A stretch of DNA of 5,272 nucleotides from NCBI GenBank assembly GCA_030639495.1, contig DAOWCP010000122.1:1-5272 (forward strand), read 5' to 3'. Of the stretch, positions 5,127-5,272 are shown piece after piece. Below the pieces are notes generated by a model that did no database searches, was not told the DNA's origin, and saw only the letters and a program-made list of their open reading frames with translations. Both the position numbers and the translations under genes were made by a program. Each line of letters starts with the position of its first letter. Within the stretch, counting starts at the first letter, position 1. This DNA is from JAGLTN01 sp023135255. Lineage in GTDB: Bacteria; Planctomycetota; Phycisphaerae; Sedimentisphaerales; Anaerobacaceae.

Positions 5127-5272
5127 ATGATGTACAAAAAGATTTTATTTCTTGCATTGGTCACGTTTTTTCTGGCGGGCATTGCAAGCGCGGCAGACCC
5201 CAACCTTGTTGGTTGGTACAAGTTTGACGAAGGCACCGGCACATTAGCTGCTGACTCGTCAGATTACGGTAA
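5127..5272 (+). CDS. secreted LamG/concanavalin A-like domain protein, 3' truncated by the window edge
   Basis: Only the first 48 codons are present. Residues 1-22 are a classical Sec signal peptide: MMYKK, a hydrophobic stretch (ILFLALVTFFLAGIA), then ASA-A with likely cleavage after Ala22 or Ala23. The mature part begins DPNLVGWYKFDEGTGT and continues AADSS, the typical opening strand of LamG-like (Laminin_G_3) domains, in which 'lvgwykFdEGsGttaaDsSg.gn' precedes the jelly-roll. Such domains bind carbohydrate or act as surface modules. They are especially numerous in large secreted proteins of planctomycetes and relatives. Everything after the first strand lies outside the window, so any enzymatic domain or C-terminal sorting signal cannot be judged. 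It has its own promoter and a very strong ribosome site, suggesting abundant expression when induced. Confidence 0.85.
   Translation, partial: MMYKKILFLALVTFFLAGIASAADPNLVGWYKFDEGTGTLAADSSDYG

Noticed and set aside
1..5272. CRISPR array, tRNA or insertion sequence
   Set aside because: I found no regularly spaced repeats, no tRNA-like cloverleaf pattern and no transposase reading frame or terminal inverted repeats anywhere in the window.

Overview
The window reads as chromosomal DNA of a carbohydrate-degrading, AT-leaning Gram-negative bacterium. The best guess is a planctomycete of the Phycisphaerae type, inferred from three things: the glycoside hydrolase tail at the left end, the secreted LamG-type protein at the right end, and a ParA ATPase carrying a glycogen-binding domain. 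No rRNA or other taxonomic marker is present, so the placement is an inference.

Layout, left to right. (1) 1-477 (+): C-terminal part of a glycoside hydrolase family 2 / beta-mannosidase-like enzyme. It converges, with a gap of only 6 bases, on (2) 484-1356 (-), a MEMO1/AmmeMemoRadiSam B family protein. (3) A compact divergent intergenic region (1357-1463) separates MEMO from purE (1464-1970, +), the class I N5-CAIR mutase of purine synthesis. (4) A strong bidirectional hairpin terminator (2005-2048) separates purE from (5) 2059-3318 (-), a ParA/Soj-like ATPase fused through a helical, Thr/Pro-rich linker to a C-terminal AMPK-type CBM48 domain. (6) A 462-base AT-rich intergenic stretch holds a near-consensus promoter for (7) 3781-4629 (+), a class I SAM-dependent methyltransferase of unknown substrate. 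(8) 4630-5126 contains no intact gene. It holds a fragment encoding only the DprA C-terminal winged-helix domain (4674-4868), a tandem 9-base repeat abutting a TTGACA/TATATT promoter, and a leader of about 165 bases. (9) 5127 to the end (+): signal peptide and first part of a LamG-like secreted protein.

The genes do not form an obvious operon. Most appear to be single transcription units with their own promoters, and neighbours are often divergent or convergent. The most interesting object is the ParA-CBM48 fusion. It couples a DNA-surfing positioning ATPase to a module that binds alpha-glucan in other proteins, has no parB next to it, and suggests positioning of glycogen granules or a link between carbon storage and chromosome dynamics. 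The second is the decayed dprA tail.
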